DNA of 20,502 nt from an uncultured Bacteriovorax sp. (GCA_946482295.1 CAMLRB010000040.1:1-20502), one strand, 5' to 3'. Numbered from the stretch's first letter, positions 1 to 10,724 are shown. The notes: generated from the sequence alone by a model not told the origin. Numbers and translations: made by a program.

Positions 1-257
1 CCTGCTCTAGCAAATCGAATCGCATTTTCTCCAGGTCCACAACCAAAATCTAAAAGGTGAAGTGTCTCTGCAACTTTTTTTTGTTCTCTTAGAGCAAGTT
101 CAAAACTTCTCCAATAAGAATTCCATGAACGAAATTCACGTCCCGTGATTGGTCCGTCGACAGGAGCGAAATCTATATTTTGATTGAGATCAAAAAAAGA
201 TGCATATTTTTCATAATAATCTCTTTCTCGTACCTGTCTCTCTGTCAAAGTTGTCAT
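1..257 (-). CDS. SAM-dependent methyltransferase, class I (N-terminal part; C-terminus beyond left edge)
   Basis: Reading the minus strand from the ATG at 257 gives 85 codons without a stop: MTTLTERQVRERDYYEKYAS at the start and LLDFGCGPGENAIRFARAG at the window edge. The DFGCGPGE segment is the glycine-rich motif I that binds S-adenosylmethionine in Rossmann-fold class I methyltransferases. The N-terminal 'RERDYYEKYA' helix is usual in small-molecule or lipid methyltransferases of the Methyltransf_11/25 type. A strong Shine-Dalgarno (GGGAGGAAG) lies just before the ATG, which fixes the start. The substrate cannot be told because motifs II-IV and the rest of the protein are outside the window. 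It is divergent from the gene at 526. Confidence 0.85.
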   Translation of the reverse strand, partial: MTTLTERQVRERDYYEKYASFFDLNQNIDFAPVDGPITGREFRSWNSYWRSFELALREQKKVAETLHLLDFGCGPGENAIRFARA

Positions 258-342
258 GCTTCCTCCCTGTGAAAAGCTGATGAACTCTACCAACGGAAAT
301 CTTATTTTATGAACAAAATTTTTTCATAAGAAGACATTAGAT

Positions 343-396
343 AACCTTACTAAATGACCTTGCGAATGAGTTTAGTTGCATTAATAACCTTGCGAA
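343..396. repeat. Short direct repeats (ACCTTGCGAA and variant) in a divergent intergenic region
   Basis: The 268-bp gap between the divergent methyltransferase and the propeller gene contains ACCTTGCGAA at 357-366 and again at 387-396, exactly 30 bp apart (about three helical turns). A degenerate copy, AACCTTAC, lies at 343-350. Same-face spacing of identical 10-mers suggests a binding site for a regulator of one or both divergent genes. No convincing -35/-10 pair was identified in the rest of the gap. Confidence 0.35.
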
Positions 397-525
397 AATT
401 TTAACTTGGTCACTCTAATATTTTCAGAAACATTCACAACAATAACCAATCTTCTCTACTGAAAAATACATTTTGCACCGGAACGTATTACCACCATGAA
501 ACATGTTTTTTGAAAATAGGGAATA

Positions 526-3426
<2,901 letters not shown>

Positions 3427-3464
3427 GTTCTTTCAGAAATTTTTTTAAGTGTTTTTCAAAAATG

Positions 3465-3488
3465 GCCTCCAGAAATGGGGGCTTTTTT
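3465..3488. terminator. Rho-independent terminator, probably bidirectional
   Basis: GCCTCC at 3465-3470 pairs with GGGGGC at 3477-3482 (one G-T wobble) over an AGAAAT loop, followed by six T at 3483-3488 on the plus strand. On the minus strand the same hairpin is followed by CCATTTTTG. It lies between convergent genes ending at 3426 and 3487 and probably stops both. Confidence 0.8.
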
Positions 3489-4260
3489 AATTGCAGATTC
3501 CGAATTCACCGGCGGGTGCATATCGCAGAATGAATTTGTTTTGTTTTTTAGTTTGCGCTTCTATTTCTTCCAGAAGCTTTTCTTCTTCTAAATTATTCTT
3601 TGTCTTCGAAAGTCTTTTCCCATATTCCCAGGATCGATCGCGAGTACTGTTCATTGCCCAGCGAATTACCCTATCAACAATTTTTCTATCTAATGGACCG
3701 ACTCTACATCGTTGAAAGGATCGCATGACTTTTATGAGTGAAGTCATTCGACGATCAAAGATAAGAGCGATTTTTCTATAATCTCTTTGCATTGATGGAT
3801 CTTTAAAATTTGTTTCAATAGCTGCAAGTGCGATGGGAAGATCACGATTGACATGTGCACTAATTGATAGCAAAAGCTGAATACCAGGTTTAATTTTATT
3901 TTCACGATGAGAATTAAAGGCCACTATCCACGAAGGTGAAAGGAAACAAATCTTTTGAAGTGAACAATCGAGTGCGTGTTTATAGAGACTCACATACTTT
4001 AGCATGAGTTTGAGAACCCATTCAGGGTTTTCAAATTTCTCTTCAGCAAAAAGTTTTGGCATTTCCAGTGTGACTTGATGATAGATGTTAGCAAAAAGTA
4101 AACGTTTATCATGCAGAGGAAGTTGTCTATCAAGACTTTCAAGCCATGCTATATCCTCTTCTATGGATGTAAAATAGTTTGCTTCCGATTGCATTGCAGG
4201 AACACGTGCATTTACAGCGGCGATTGAAAGATAAATGATAAGGAATATAACCGTTTTCAT
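3487..4260 (-). CDS. Exported DUF5995-family protein
   Basis: 257 residues with an N-terminal signal peptide (MKTVIFLIIYLSIAAVNA, residues 1-18). The body matches my recollection of DUF5995, a family best known from actinobacteria: an 'IYHQVTLEM...F.NPEWVLKLMLKYVSLYKHALD' block followed by the hallmark 'SISAHVNRDLPIALAAI' (A135, H136, N138, D140). The family has no proven activity that I know of. The conserved His, Asn and Asp inside a helical fold suggest a metal or substrate site (inference). It begins 27 bp after the phosphoesterase gene on the same strand, so it is probably the third gene of an operon. The Shine-Dalgarno before this ATG is weak, so translation may depend on coupling. The C-terminus is charged ('EEEKLLEEIEAQTKKQNK'). 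Confidence 0.7.
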   Translation of the reverse strand: MKTVIFLIIYLSIAAVNARVPAMQSEANYFTSIEEDIAWLESLDRQLPLHDKRLLFANIYHQVTLEMPKLFAEEKFENPEWVLKLMLKYVSLYKHALDCSLQKICFLSPSWIVAFNSHRENKIKPGIQLLLSISAHVNRDLPIALAAIETNFKDPSMQRDYRKIALIFDRRMTSLIKVMRSFQRCRVGPLDRKIVDRVIRWAMNSTRDRSWEYGKRLSKTKNNLEEEKLLEEIEAQTKKQNKFILRYAPAGEFGICN

Positions 4261-4287
4261 CCCGGTGAGGGTAGGAGAAAACTTAAT

Positions 4288-5034
4288 TCAAGTCGATAAG
4301 CTCTGCAAAACGTTCCAAGATTTTAATTCAACATTTCCTGTGTTGATTTCAATATAATCAAGACCAATTAGCCATGAGCCAGAATTAAAATATTTTTTTC
4401 CATCGGGTAGAGTCATTGAGCCTCGATGGTGAGTGTGTCCAAAAATAACTGCATCAAACCCACGTCTTGTAATTTCATGGGCCGCTTCTGCAAATTCGGG
4501 TTGCTCACCAATAATAGCACTTTTTTTTGTTCGAAGTTTGGCGTGAAGTTTTTCTAACTTCATCCATAATTTGTAAAAACTTGGATGAACGGCCAATAAA
4601 ACACCCGCAAAACGGGTGAGGGCTTCATAAAGATCAGGATAATTTATAAAGAAAGGATCATAGAGATGTCCGTGTTCGATACGGATTCGAGCGTCTGCTG
4701 AATGATAATTGAGAAATGGGCAAACTTTTAGAGCGCCCCAATCTTCTAGAAAGTATTCGAGTGTAATATCGTGATTACCAACAATGTAATAAACTTTTCG
4801 GCCTAGCCTATCAATCTCTCGCAATGTTTTTACTAATTCCGGCATTTCAATAGCTAACTTATGAAAGGATACTTGGGCAATTTCTAATCCATCCCCGTTA
4901 ATACAAATGTCGAATCCTTCACGAGCTGCCCACTTTAAAAAATCAATGAGCTCTCTACGACCTTTAGAGAATGGATTACCAAGATGAACATCCGAAATAA
5001 TGACAAGCTTATTCCCGTTGGCAGATGTGAGCAT
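4288..5034 (-). CDS. Calcineurin-like metallophosphoesterase, UDP-2,3-diacylglucosamine hydrolase (LpxH)-like
   Basis: 248 residues, no signal peptide. All dinuclear metal motifs of the family are in order: D15-V-H17 (DxH), GD at 47-48, GNHD at 86-89, HGH at 121-123 and GHTHH at 199-203. Size and motif order resemble LpxH, which removes UMP from UDP-2,3-diacylglucosamine in lipid A synthesis, and the related phosphoesterases that are often annotated as LpxH. One departure: the GDxxD/E block reads NGDGLEI. The long insertion between HGH and GHTH (residues 124-198), with 'FFINYPDLYEALTRFAGVLL', could be a membrane-facing helical cap. The ATG follows the upstream gene's stop directly (TAAATG), so it is translationally coupled to the cyclic-nucleotide-binding gene. 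It may be a signalling-linked phosphoesterase rather than the housekeeping LpxH. Confidence 0.8.
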   Translation of the reverse strand: MLTSANGNKLVIISDVHLGNPFSKGRRELIDFLKWAAREGFDICINGDGLEIAQVSFHKLAIEMPELVKTLREIDRLGRKVYYIVGNHDITLEYFLEDWGALKVCPFLNYHSADARIRIEHGHLYDPFFINYPDLYEALTRFAGVLLAVHPSFYKLWMKLEKLHAKLRTKKSAIIGEQPEFAEAAHEITRRGFDAVIFGHTHHRGSMTLPDGKKYFNSGSWLIGLDYIEINTGNVELKSWNVLQSLST

Positions 5035-5478
5035 TTAGTTTTTATCCTGTGGAATATTTTCTGATGAACGGATGAGTGCTTCATCTGATTTGCCATTGAG
5101 TGCTTCGATATACTTTTCACTTGAAAATTTCACACGAGCACTGAGCTGCTGGATCATCTCAAAAGCAAAAGTAGGATCGCGACGAATTTTGAGGAGAAAC
5201 CCTCCAGGTTGCAATATTAATAGTTTAGTTTTGCCTTTTGCATAGGCAGAGGCATAACGAGGAATGCCCTGTAAAAGGGCCATGTCTCCAAAAAAATCAC
5301 CACGAGAAAATTCAACCATGGTGATTTCGCCATGTGAAGTGTTTTTCTTTATGACTACATTTCCTTCCTGAATGATATAGAGTTCGCGACCTTCGTCGCC
5401 TTCCCTAAAGATAACATCATTATTTTCGAAAGTTCGTTCATGTTCATGAGTAAACCTACGGTCTATTTCCATTGGCAT
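5035..5478 (-). CDS. Cyclic nucleotide-binding domain protein, stand-alone
   Basis: 147 residues from ATG 5478, chosen because AGGGAGAG lies 4 nt upstream. A longer frame opens at a TTG (5496), but that would place this Shine-Dalgarno inside the gene. Residues about 9-125 form one cyclic-nucleotide-binding (CAP effector) domain: 'VIFREGDEGRELYIIQEGNVVI' (22-43) and the phosphate-binding cassette 'GDFFGDMALLQGIPRYASA' (60-78). R74 is the expected cyclic-phosphate contact. The usual Glu of FGE is Asp (D65), a conservative change. There is no HTH, kinase or channel domain, so it is a sensor module that must act on a partner; the phosphoesterase coupled to it is the obvious candidate. The last 30 residues are polar and probably disordered. 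Confidence 0.85.
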   Translation of the reverse strand: MPMEIDRRFTHEHERTFENNDVIFREGDEGRELYIIQEGNVVIKKNTSHGEITMVEFSRGDFFGDMALLQGIPRYASAYAKGKTKLLILQPGGFLLKIRRDPTFAFEMIQQLSARVKFSSEKYIEALNGKSDEALIRSSENIPQDKN

Positions 5479-5519
5479 TTTTCTCTCCCTATTCAAGTTA
5501 TTTTATAGCGAAAACAGAT

Positions 5520-5541
5520 GTCCCGCGAGTAGGCAAGTCCC
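5520..5541. promoter_or_regulatory. Direct pair of GTCCCGC boxes in a divergent promoter region
   Basis: GTCCCGC occurs at 5520-5526 and again at 5537-5543, 17 bp apart, in the 113-bp gap between the divergent cyclic-nucleotide-binding and 5592 genes. On the minus strand the first copy lies 11 nt upstream of a TATAAA (-10-like) sequence. The same GTCCC/GGGAC half-site appears paired in two other intergenic regions of this window, which is the main reason for listing it. Confidence 0.35.
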
Positions 5542-5591
5542 GCAGACAAACTAGACTTTATTGATCAACCCATTTTGCCGATAGGAATTTT

Positions 5592-8120
5592 ATGACTAAT
5601 TTTTGGATGATTCCATTATTATCATTTTACCTATTAAGCTCACCTGCTTCAGCTGAAGAAGGGGGGGATTTCGCATCGGCGGTAAAATCAGCTGCAAAAA
5701 ATCCTTTTGCCGTACCAAAAAATAAAAATCATTTTTCTGATACGTTGTCTTTGGATTTTACTGTTATTAAATCTCAATATTTAAAACCAAATGTTCCTAT
5801 TACTGGATCACCCTGTCAGCCCAATTTTAAAAAGGTAAGTGGCCTTGAAGCTGTTTATAATGTGGCCGGTGCGGTGAATGGACCAGTGAGTGTAATGACT
5901 TGTCCTCAAAAAGAAGCATCTATGAGTGAAATCTTTACTCCGATGTTTTGCCGCCAGAGAGAGGCGTGTGCTAATAATATTCTTTTAGGCACTACTCTTC
6001 CACATGGAGTCCAAGGCCTCATAAACGAAACAATCGTTGAAGATTTTATTACAAATGAAATTGAGCGCAACATTCATGGTACTGAAAAATTTGAATTACT
6101 CTCTCGATATATGAAGAAAAAGCATCCACAACTTGGAGTTTTTTCCTGTACTGATAAATTCAAAGATAATTCGAAAGATGGTAAGTGTAATTCACGTATC
6201 AACAATATTTTCAAAAAAATACAAGGTAGATGCTCATTTCATGAAAATTTTTGTTTTTCTACCGTTCGTGAAAAAGAAAATAGTTTTGATACTTTTTTGG
6301 AAGAATCTGACTACAGTCCGACGACCAATTTTTTTACCGACTTCTTTCAAAGACGCACCAATGAGAAACTGAGGAAAATTGAGGGTGTTGCAGACACTTC
6401 ACTTAAAGATCTTGCTCGAATTTTAGAAACACCGGGCACGGCAGAATATGCAAAAAAACGTTTTTTAGAAAAAGTAATTAAGCTTCAGGCAGAAGGAAAT
6501 CTTGATCCAATTTTTAGTTTCTATGGCGATATAGGTTTAAGCACTTCTGATCAAACGAAAAAAATTAAAGAAAGATTTGAACCTTTTCTCGAAAAGTACT
6601 TCAAGGATAAATCAAAAAATGCCCTAGATGAATTGACAAAATTTCAAGGGGTTTTAGGTGATGGATTAGTCGATTCGAATTGCGATGCCTATTCAAGTTA
6701 CAATAAAATGTGTCTTGAAAGTGAAAAAATCTTAATGGGGAAAAAGGTTGAAACGAGTTTAAAACAAACGCAAAAAAGAAGAGATGAAGATTACAAAAGT
6801 AAAATAGATTCTCTAGCTGAGTTTTTACCTGAAAAAGAGGGTGATAAGTTAGATGCCAAGAAAAAGGCCCAGATTCTTTTAGATAGCGCTCGATGTTTGT
6901 CATTTGATATGTTTCTTGAAAACAAATCAATCGTCAGAATGAGCGAAAAGTTCTCAGCAAAAATGGAAAATCTCTATACTGTTGGTCTGAATGAACTTAA
7001 AAAGCCAGCAAAATTTGTTGATCCAGAAGAAGATGTGCAGACAACTTTAGCGAGTATCAGAAGCTCGGGTGTCAGTTATGGAAATAGTTGGCGATCGACA
7101 AATATTGAAAGGCCTACGAAAAGCGAATCATCTTCTTTAGATGAAAAACGCAGTTTCGTGGCCGAACTTCCTAAGAGCAGAGTCTTTGAAGCAAAATCTG
7201 ATTTTACTGATATTCCACGTTCTAGTGGAAGTGCTATTATTCCAAAGCAAGATTTTATCCAGACGCCAACTGTGCCTCCTGTAGCTCCAGCTCAATCTTT
7301 TAATCAAGCTTCTTTTATAGATCCACGCCCAGCTATAGAAACCCCAGAAAAAAGCACAGATATTCCTGTTGTGGCCCCTGATGTTAAGAAGGTTGAAAAG
7401 TTAGTAGTGAAAGATACAGAAAATGTGAAAAAAGAATCAGCTGTTTTAAAAGAAGATAATAGTCAGTTAACAGATCTTCGAACGGAAATATCTCAACTAA
7501 GAGAACAAATTGCAAAAGCTCCAAAAACGAAAAGTGCAGCTAGAGAATCTACAAAAATTGATCGTGCTCCCGCTGTAAGTGATCTTGCTGAAAATGACTT
7601 TGTGGATGTTTCTTCAATCTCAACTATTGAATCAAAATCATCATCAAGCTCATCTGTTTCCTCTCCTTCTAATGCACAAAATACAACAGCTTCATCAAGC
7701 AGTTCTACGTCGGTGAATAATTCTTCATCATCTGAGAGTTCGGTATCTTCTCTCTCTCCGGGGGCATCTAAATTTACACTCGTACTGACTTCGTCAGATC
7801 AAAGATCAATCGAACAAAATGAAGCTTCGATAGTGGAGCAAATTTTTGCAAATGAAGGAAAATCTTTTGAAATCATGGAAGATGGTGTGGCCTTCGAAAT
7901 CATACCAGTCCTTGATAAAGGAAAAGTTGTTATTGAACGAAATGGCAAACCCAAATTCATTAAAGTCGCGAAGAATAAATCTACTTCGAGAAATATTGCA
8001 TCACCTGGCGAATTGAAAAGAGACCAGGAAAAAGAAGTAAAAATTCGTTTAGAACGCGCTCAATACATGCAGCTCAAAAAAATTTCTTCTGAAATAGTGA
8101 AGCCTAAAGCAAAAGATTAA
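5592..8120 (+). CDS. Large exported Cys-rich/Ser-rich protein of unknown function
   Basis: 842 residues; I do not recognise the family. Residues 1-21 (MTNFWMIPLLSFYLLSSPASA) are a signal peptide, and AGGA lies 6 nt before the ATG. The first half (to about residue 435) carries eleven cysteines, several in close pairs (FCRQREAC, RCSFHENFC, NCDAYSSYNKMC), which suggests a disulphide-bonded periplasmic or surface domain. Residues about 500-610 are Pro/Ser-rich and probably unstructured; 617-640 (VLKEDNSQLTDLRTEISQLR) look like a short coiled coil; 680-725 are nearly all Ser/Thr/Asn. A small charged C-terminal domain follows (about 726-842). The modular plan (folded head, flexible stalk, C-domain) resembles an envelope scaffold or adhesin, but that is inference. 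It is divergent from the cyclic-nucleotide-binding operon, and the cytochrome gene follows 81 bp downstream without a clear terminator. Confidence 0.8.
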   Translation: MTNFWMIPLLSFYLLSSPASAEEGGDFASAVKSAAKNPFAVPKNKNHFSDTLSLDFTVIKSQYLKPNVPITGSPCQPNFKKVSGLEAVYNVAGAVNGPVSVMTCPQKEASMSEIFTPMFCRQREACANNILLGTTLPHGVQGLINETIVEDFITNEIERNIHGTEKFELLSRYMKKKHPQLGVFSCTDKFKDNSKDGKCNSRINNIFKKIQGRCSFHENFCFSTVREKENSFDTFLEESDYSPTTNFFTDFFQRRTNEKLRKIEGVADTSLKDLARILETPGTAEYAKKRFLEKVIKLQAEGNLDPIFSFYGDIGLSTSDQTKKIKERFEPFLEKYFKDKSKNALDELTKFQGVLGDGLVDSNCDAYSSYNKMCLESEKILMGKKVETSLKQTQKRRDEDYKSKIDSLAEFLPEKEGDKLDAKKKAQILLDSARCLSFDMFLENKSIVRMSEKFSAKMENLYTVGLNELKKPAKFVDPEEDVQTTLASIRSSGVSYGNSWRSTNIERPTKSESSSLDEKRSFVAELPKSRVFEAKSDFTDIPRSSGSAIIPKQDFIQTPTVPPVAPAQSFNQASFIDPRPAIETPEKSTDIPVVAPDVKKVEKLVVKDTENVKKESAVLKEDNSQLTDLRTEISQLREQIAKAPKTKSAARESTKIDRAPAVSDLAENDFVDVSSISTIESKSSSSSSVSSPSNAQNTTASSSSSTSVNNSSSSESSVSSLSPGASKFTLVLTSSDQRSIEQNEASIVEQIFANEGKSFEIMEDGVAFEIIPVLDKGKVVIERNGKPKFIKVAKNKSTSRNIASPGELKRDQEKEVKIRLERAQYMQLKKISSEIVKPKAKD

Positions 8121-8201
8121 TTCAACGCATTTATCCCAACCATTTAAAGTGGTCTTGAATTTGCTTTCCTTGTTTAGAGACTAAATAACAGGGAGAGAGT
8201 T

Positions 8202-9818
8202 ATGAGAGGTCAAATACCATGGATCATGCTATTGATGTCCACATCATTCATAGCAGTAGGGTGCGGAAATAAAGAGTCTGTTGAGCAAACTGTAAAAGAT
8301 GTAGCGACTCCTATTAGGCGAACAACAGAAGCTGTTCAGCCATCACCGGAAATCAAAAAGCAAATTGATGGTCGAGAAGCTCTTCGTTTCGAGACTTTTG
8401 GCAATGAAGGTTTTTGGAATGATGTGGTTAAACTCCCTCTAGGTATGCGCGATAAAAAAGTAACACCATTGCAGGCCTTAAAATTAGGTCTGTCGATAAA
8501 TTCAGAAGCGATTGATAAACTAACGCTTGAAAATCTCACAGCAGAAATTCAAAAAGATGGTGAGAAGTCCAAACTTTTAAATGATCCGACACTCACAATG
8601 AAATTAATGAACGCCAATGCGTTCATTGGAATTGTGGTTAAAGATACAAATAAAGATGGCATTCGTGATGTCCTGAATGGTGACAAGGCCGGAGTGAGCT
8701 GCGTGCTTTGTCATGCTGTTGCCTCTGAATCAACGTTCGGAGTTAAAGATGGTGGATCGATTGGAAATCAAATCGATGGTCCAGCGGCCCATAAAATTCA
8801 GTTGGGGAAACTTTTCGCTCTTGCTGCAAATACAAAGGGATTTTATCCCATGGCCCAACTTCACAGGAGTGGACGATCAGTCGGTCGTGCCCCATCTTAT
8901 AGTGGGCTCTTCACCTATTTTAGTGAAGCCGATTACGACGCTTATTTCAGTAATCCCAAAAATTATCCGGCCGGAGCTTTTGACGATACGTTGGATGGAA
9001 TCGGAAATCCTGTTCATAATTCACCACTCTTTCGTCAGGATTTAGCAGCTCCCTATGGTAGTGCAGGAGAGATGGAAACATTTACCCAATATGCAAATAC
9101 CATGTACACAATGGTGCTTGACCCCACAGTTCTTGTTACAGACAATGGACGCCTTTATCTCAATAAGATCATGGGGCCGATGGGAGATAAGCTTGCCAAA
9201 GATTATCTGGAGATCTTGGAAGAAATCGGTATTAGAAAATATTCATACATTAAATCAACACGAACAGGAGAGCCGGGAACACCCGAGACAATCGTGGGAA
9301 TTGGAGTTGATAAAGAAATTTTAGAAGCGATTGAAGTTTACGTGAAATCTCTTCGGGCCCCACAAGGCGTGATGAAAGATATTGCTAGTGTTGAAAAAGG
9401 GAAGATGGTTTTTCAGGACACAAAAAATCAATGTCTCACATGCCACAACACTGATCACACACTTCCAGTTAAAAATGACATCATCGATATGAAAGTTATT
9501 TTTCCAGGCGATAGTGCTTCCGTTTTTGGAAAGAGGCCGATTGCTCTTCCGATGTTAAATACATCAGGAAGAACCTATGATGATAAGATGATTACGATGA
9601 ACGCTAGTATTCGTGGGAAAAATCGTGGGATCGCTGTTCCACTCCTTATGGATCTCGCGCGTAAACCTAAATTTCTTCATGACGGATCAGTTGATAGTTT
9701 GGAAAAACTATTTGATTCCGGCAGAGGATCTAAAGCTCCCCATCCTTTTTATGTTTCAAAAGAAGAGCGGCTGGATCTTAAAGCCTATCTTGAAAGTTTA
9801 GACGATACAGTTAAATAG
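8202..9818 (+). CDS. Di-haem c-type cytochrome lipoprotein
   Basis: 538 residues. Lipoprotein signal with lipobox AVGC (C21), so it is probably anchored to a membrane facing the periplasm or outside. Two haem c sites: C167-VL-C170-H171 and C411-LT-C414-H415. The C-terminal part ('ARKPKFLHDGSVDSLEKLF...') is the usual ending of cytochrome c peroxidase and di-haem oxidoreductase relatives. Just before the first haem, 'DTNKDGIRD' has the DxNxDGxxD pattern of an EF-hand/dockerin Ca-binding loop; di-haem peroxidases bind structural Ca, so this may matter. It is longer than a bacterial CcpA peroxidase (about 330 residues), and the haems are 240 residues apart, so the protein could be an oxidoreductase of the RoxA-like group or an electron-transfer protein. 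The ATG has a GGGAGAG Shine-Dalgarno, and a terminator follows. Confidence 0.85.
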   Translation: MRGQIPWIMLLMSTSFIAVGCGNKESVEQTVKDVATPIRRTTEAVQPSPEIKKQIDGREALRFETFGNEGFWNDVVKLPLGMRDKKVTPLQALKLGLSINSEAIDKLTLENLTAEIQKDGEKSKLLNDPTLTMKLMNANAFIGIVVKDTNKDGIRDVLNGDKAGVSCVLCHAVASESTFGVKDGGSIGNQIDGPAAHKIQLGKLFALAANTKGFYPMAQLHRSGRSVGRAPSYSGLFTYFSEADYDAYFSNPKNYPAGAFDDTLDGIGNPVHNSPLFRQDLAAPYGSAGEMETFTQYANTMYTMVLDPTVLVTDNGRLYLNKIMGPMGDKLAKDYLEILEEIGIRKYSYIKSTRTGEPGTPETIVGIGVDKEILEAIEVYVKSLRAPQGVMKDIASVEKGKMVFQDTKNQCLTCHNTDHTLPVKNDIIDMKVIFPGDSASVFGKRPIALPMLNTSGRTYDDKMITMNASIRGKNRGIAVPLLMDLARKPKFLHDGSVDSLEKLFDSGRGSKAPHPFYVSKEERLDLKAYLESLDDTVK

Positions 9819-9829
9819 AATTTGAAAGA

Positions 9830-9853
9830 GGGCGATGATTTCATCGCCCTTTT
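9830..9853 (+). terminator. Rho-independent terminator after the cytochrome gene
   Basis: GGGCGATG (9830-9837) pairs perfectly with CATCGCCC (9842-9849) over an ATTT loop, followed by TTTT. It sits 12 bp past the stop of the cytochrome gene, between convergent genes. The minus-strand side has only CTCTTTC, so it is mainly a plus-strand terminator. Confidence 0.85.
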
Positions 9854-9860
9854 ATTTGAG

Positions 9861-10487
9861 CTATAATTCGCGTTGAATTTTTTCAGCTACTTCCATATGA
9901 GCAGCAATATGTTTTCGCGTCTCCTGTAACTGAGCTTTTATCGGCTCACTCTTAGCTTGAGACATTAGTTGATTATCAATCATCGTTAAAGCTTCCCGAT
10001 GATTTTTTACCATCATATCCATAAACGCCTTTTCATATTCTGGGCCTGATAATGGGTCAAGTTTAGCAATGTCTGAACTTCCTTTAGTTTTGAAATCATC
10101 AACTGCTGGTGTATCCATTGCAGTGAGATTGATGCTTTCAGCGGTCGATTGAGTTTTTTGCATATTCGCGCGGTGATCTGTTTGCAACATTTGAGCATAG
10201 GTCGTTATTGGTTCACTAACATTTTTTGTGAGTGCTTGAGAAGCGGCCATGATTTCATGATTATCAAGGGCGATAAGATAGGCCATGACTTCACCATCCA
10301 TTCCTTCACTCGCGATTGAGCGGGAAGCGGGGGATGAGGTTGCATTTGTCGTTTTACTGTTCATGTCAGAAGGATTGTCACTCCAACTTGTCGTCGCTTG
10401 GGCCGAAGGTGATGTCGCGGTTGGTTCACTTGAACAACCCATTAATATCGATCCTGTTAAAATTAAAAAAGGTATTGTTTTTTTCAT
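9861..10487 (-). CDS. DUF4142 ferritin-like-fold lipoprotein
   Basis: 208 residues. Lipobox LMGC (C18) after MKKTIPFLILTGSI. Residues about 19-62 are Ser/Thr/Ala-rich and unstructured. From about 65 on the helical DUF4142 pattern appears: 'AYLIALDNHEIMAASQAL', 'TTYAQMLQTDHRANM', 'YEKAFMDMMVKNHREALTMI' and 'LQETRKHIAAHMEVAEKI', with the regularly placed His residues (LDNHE, TDHRAN, KNHREA, HIAAH) typical of this four-helix family. The function is unknown; members are exported, and some are linked to stress or envelope contexts. AAGGAGT before the ATG supports this start. It is divergent from the small exported gene at 10725 across a 237-bp region with potential RNA structures. Confidence 0.85.
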   Translation of the reverse strand: MKKTIPFLILTGSILMGCSSEPTATSPSAQATTSWSDNPSDMNSKTTNATSSPASRSIASEGMDGEVMAYLIALDNHEIMAASQALTKNVSEPITTYAQMLQTDHRANMQKTQSTAESINLTAMDTPAVDDFKTKGSSDIAKLDPLSGPEYEKAFMDMMVKNHREALTMIDNQLMSQAKSEPIKAQLQETRKHIAAHMEVAEKIQREL

Positions 10488-10595
10488 TCTTTACTCCTTG
10501 ATGCATTTTTTGGCCTTCTTAAGTCCATTAAAAAATCATTGTGAGACCAAAATCAAAGACAGGCACGGTTTCAGGCGCGAGCGGAGCGCGTGTAT

Positions 10596-10634
10596 CACTT
10601 GTCTTTTGCTCAAGTGTCACTTTTTTAGACACTT
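10596..10634 (+). promoter_or_regulatory. Two overlapping, mutually exclusive stem-loops
   Basis: CACTTG (10596-10601) can pair with CAAGTG (10611-10616). AAGTGTC (10612-10618) can instead pair with GACACTT (10628-10634). They share 10612-10616, so only one can form at a time. The tract follows a locally GC-rich stretch (10574-10592) that stands out from its surroundings. It lies upstream of a plausible -10 for the 10725 gene, so it may act as DNA-level operators rather than in RNA. Confidence 0.3.
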
Positions 10635-10689
10635 TTAAAATGAGTCCAGGATTCTTTACAGAGTGGCCATATCTCTAAATGAATTTGGC

Positions 10690-10695
10690 TATACT
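10690..10695 (+). promoter_or_regulatory. Candidate -10 element for the small exported gene
   Basis: TATACT (5 of 6 to TATAAT) lies 29 nt before the ATG at 10725 and would give a 5' leader of roughly 23 nt holding the AGGAG Shine-Dalgarno. No good -35 box is seen 17 bp upstream, so an activator would be expected. Confidence 0.4.
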
Positions 10696-10724
10696 GAGCG
10701 CACAAACAACAACAGGAGTTTTAT

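Noticed and set aside
5479..5496. TTG-initiated extension of the cyclic-nucleotide-binding gene
   Set aside because: The extension contains the AGGGAGAG Shine-Dalgarno that serves ATG 5478.
10285..10638. 117-residue plus-strand frame across the start of the DUF4142 gene
   Set aside because: It lies antisense to a well-supported lipoprotein gene and runs into the intergenic hairpins; no leader, domain or Shine-Dalgarno.
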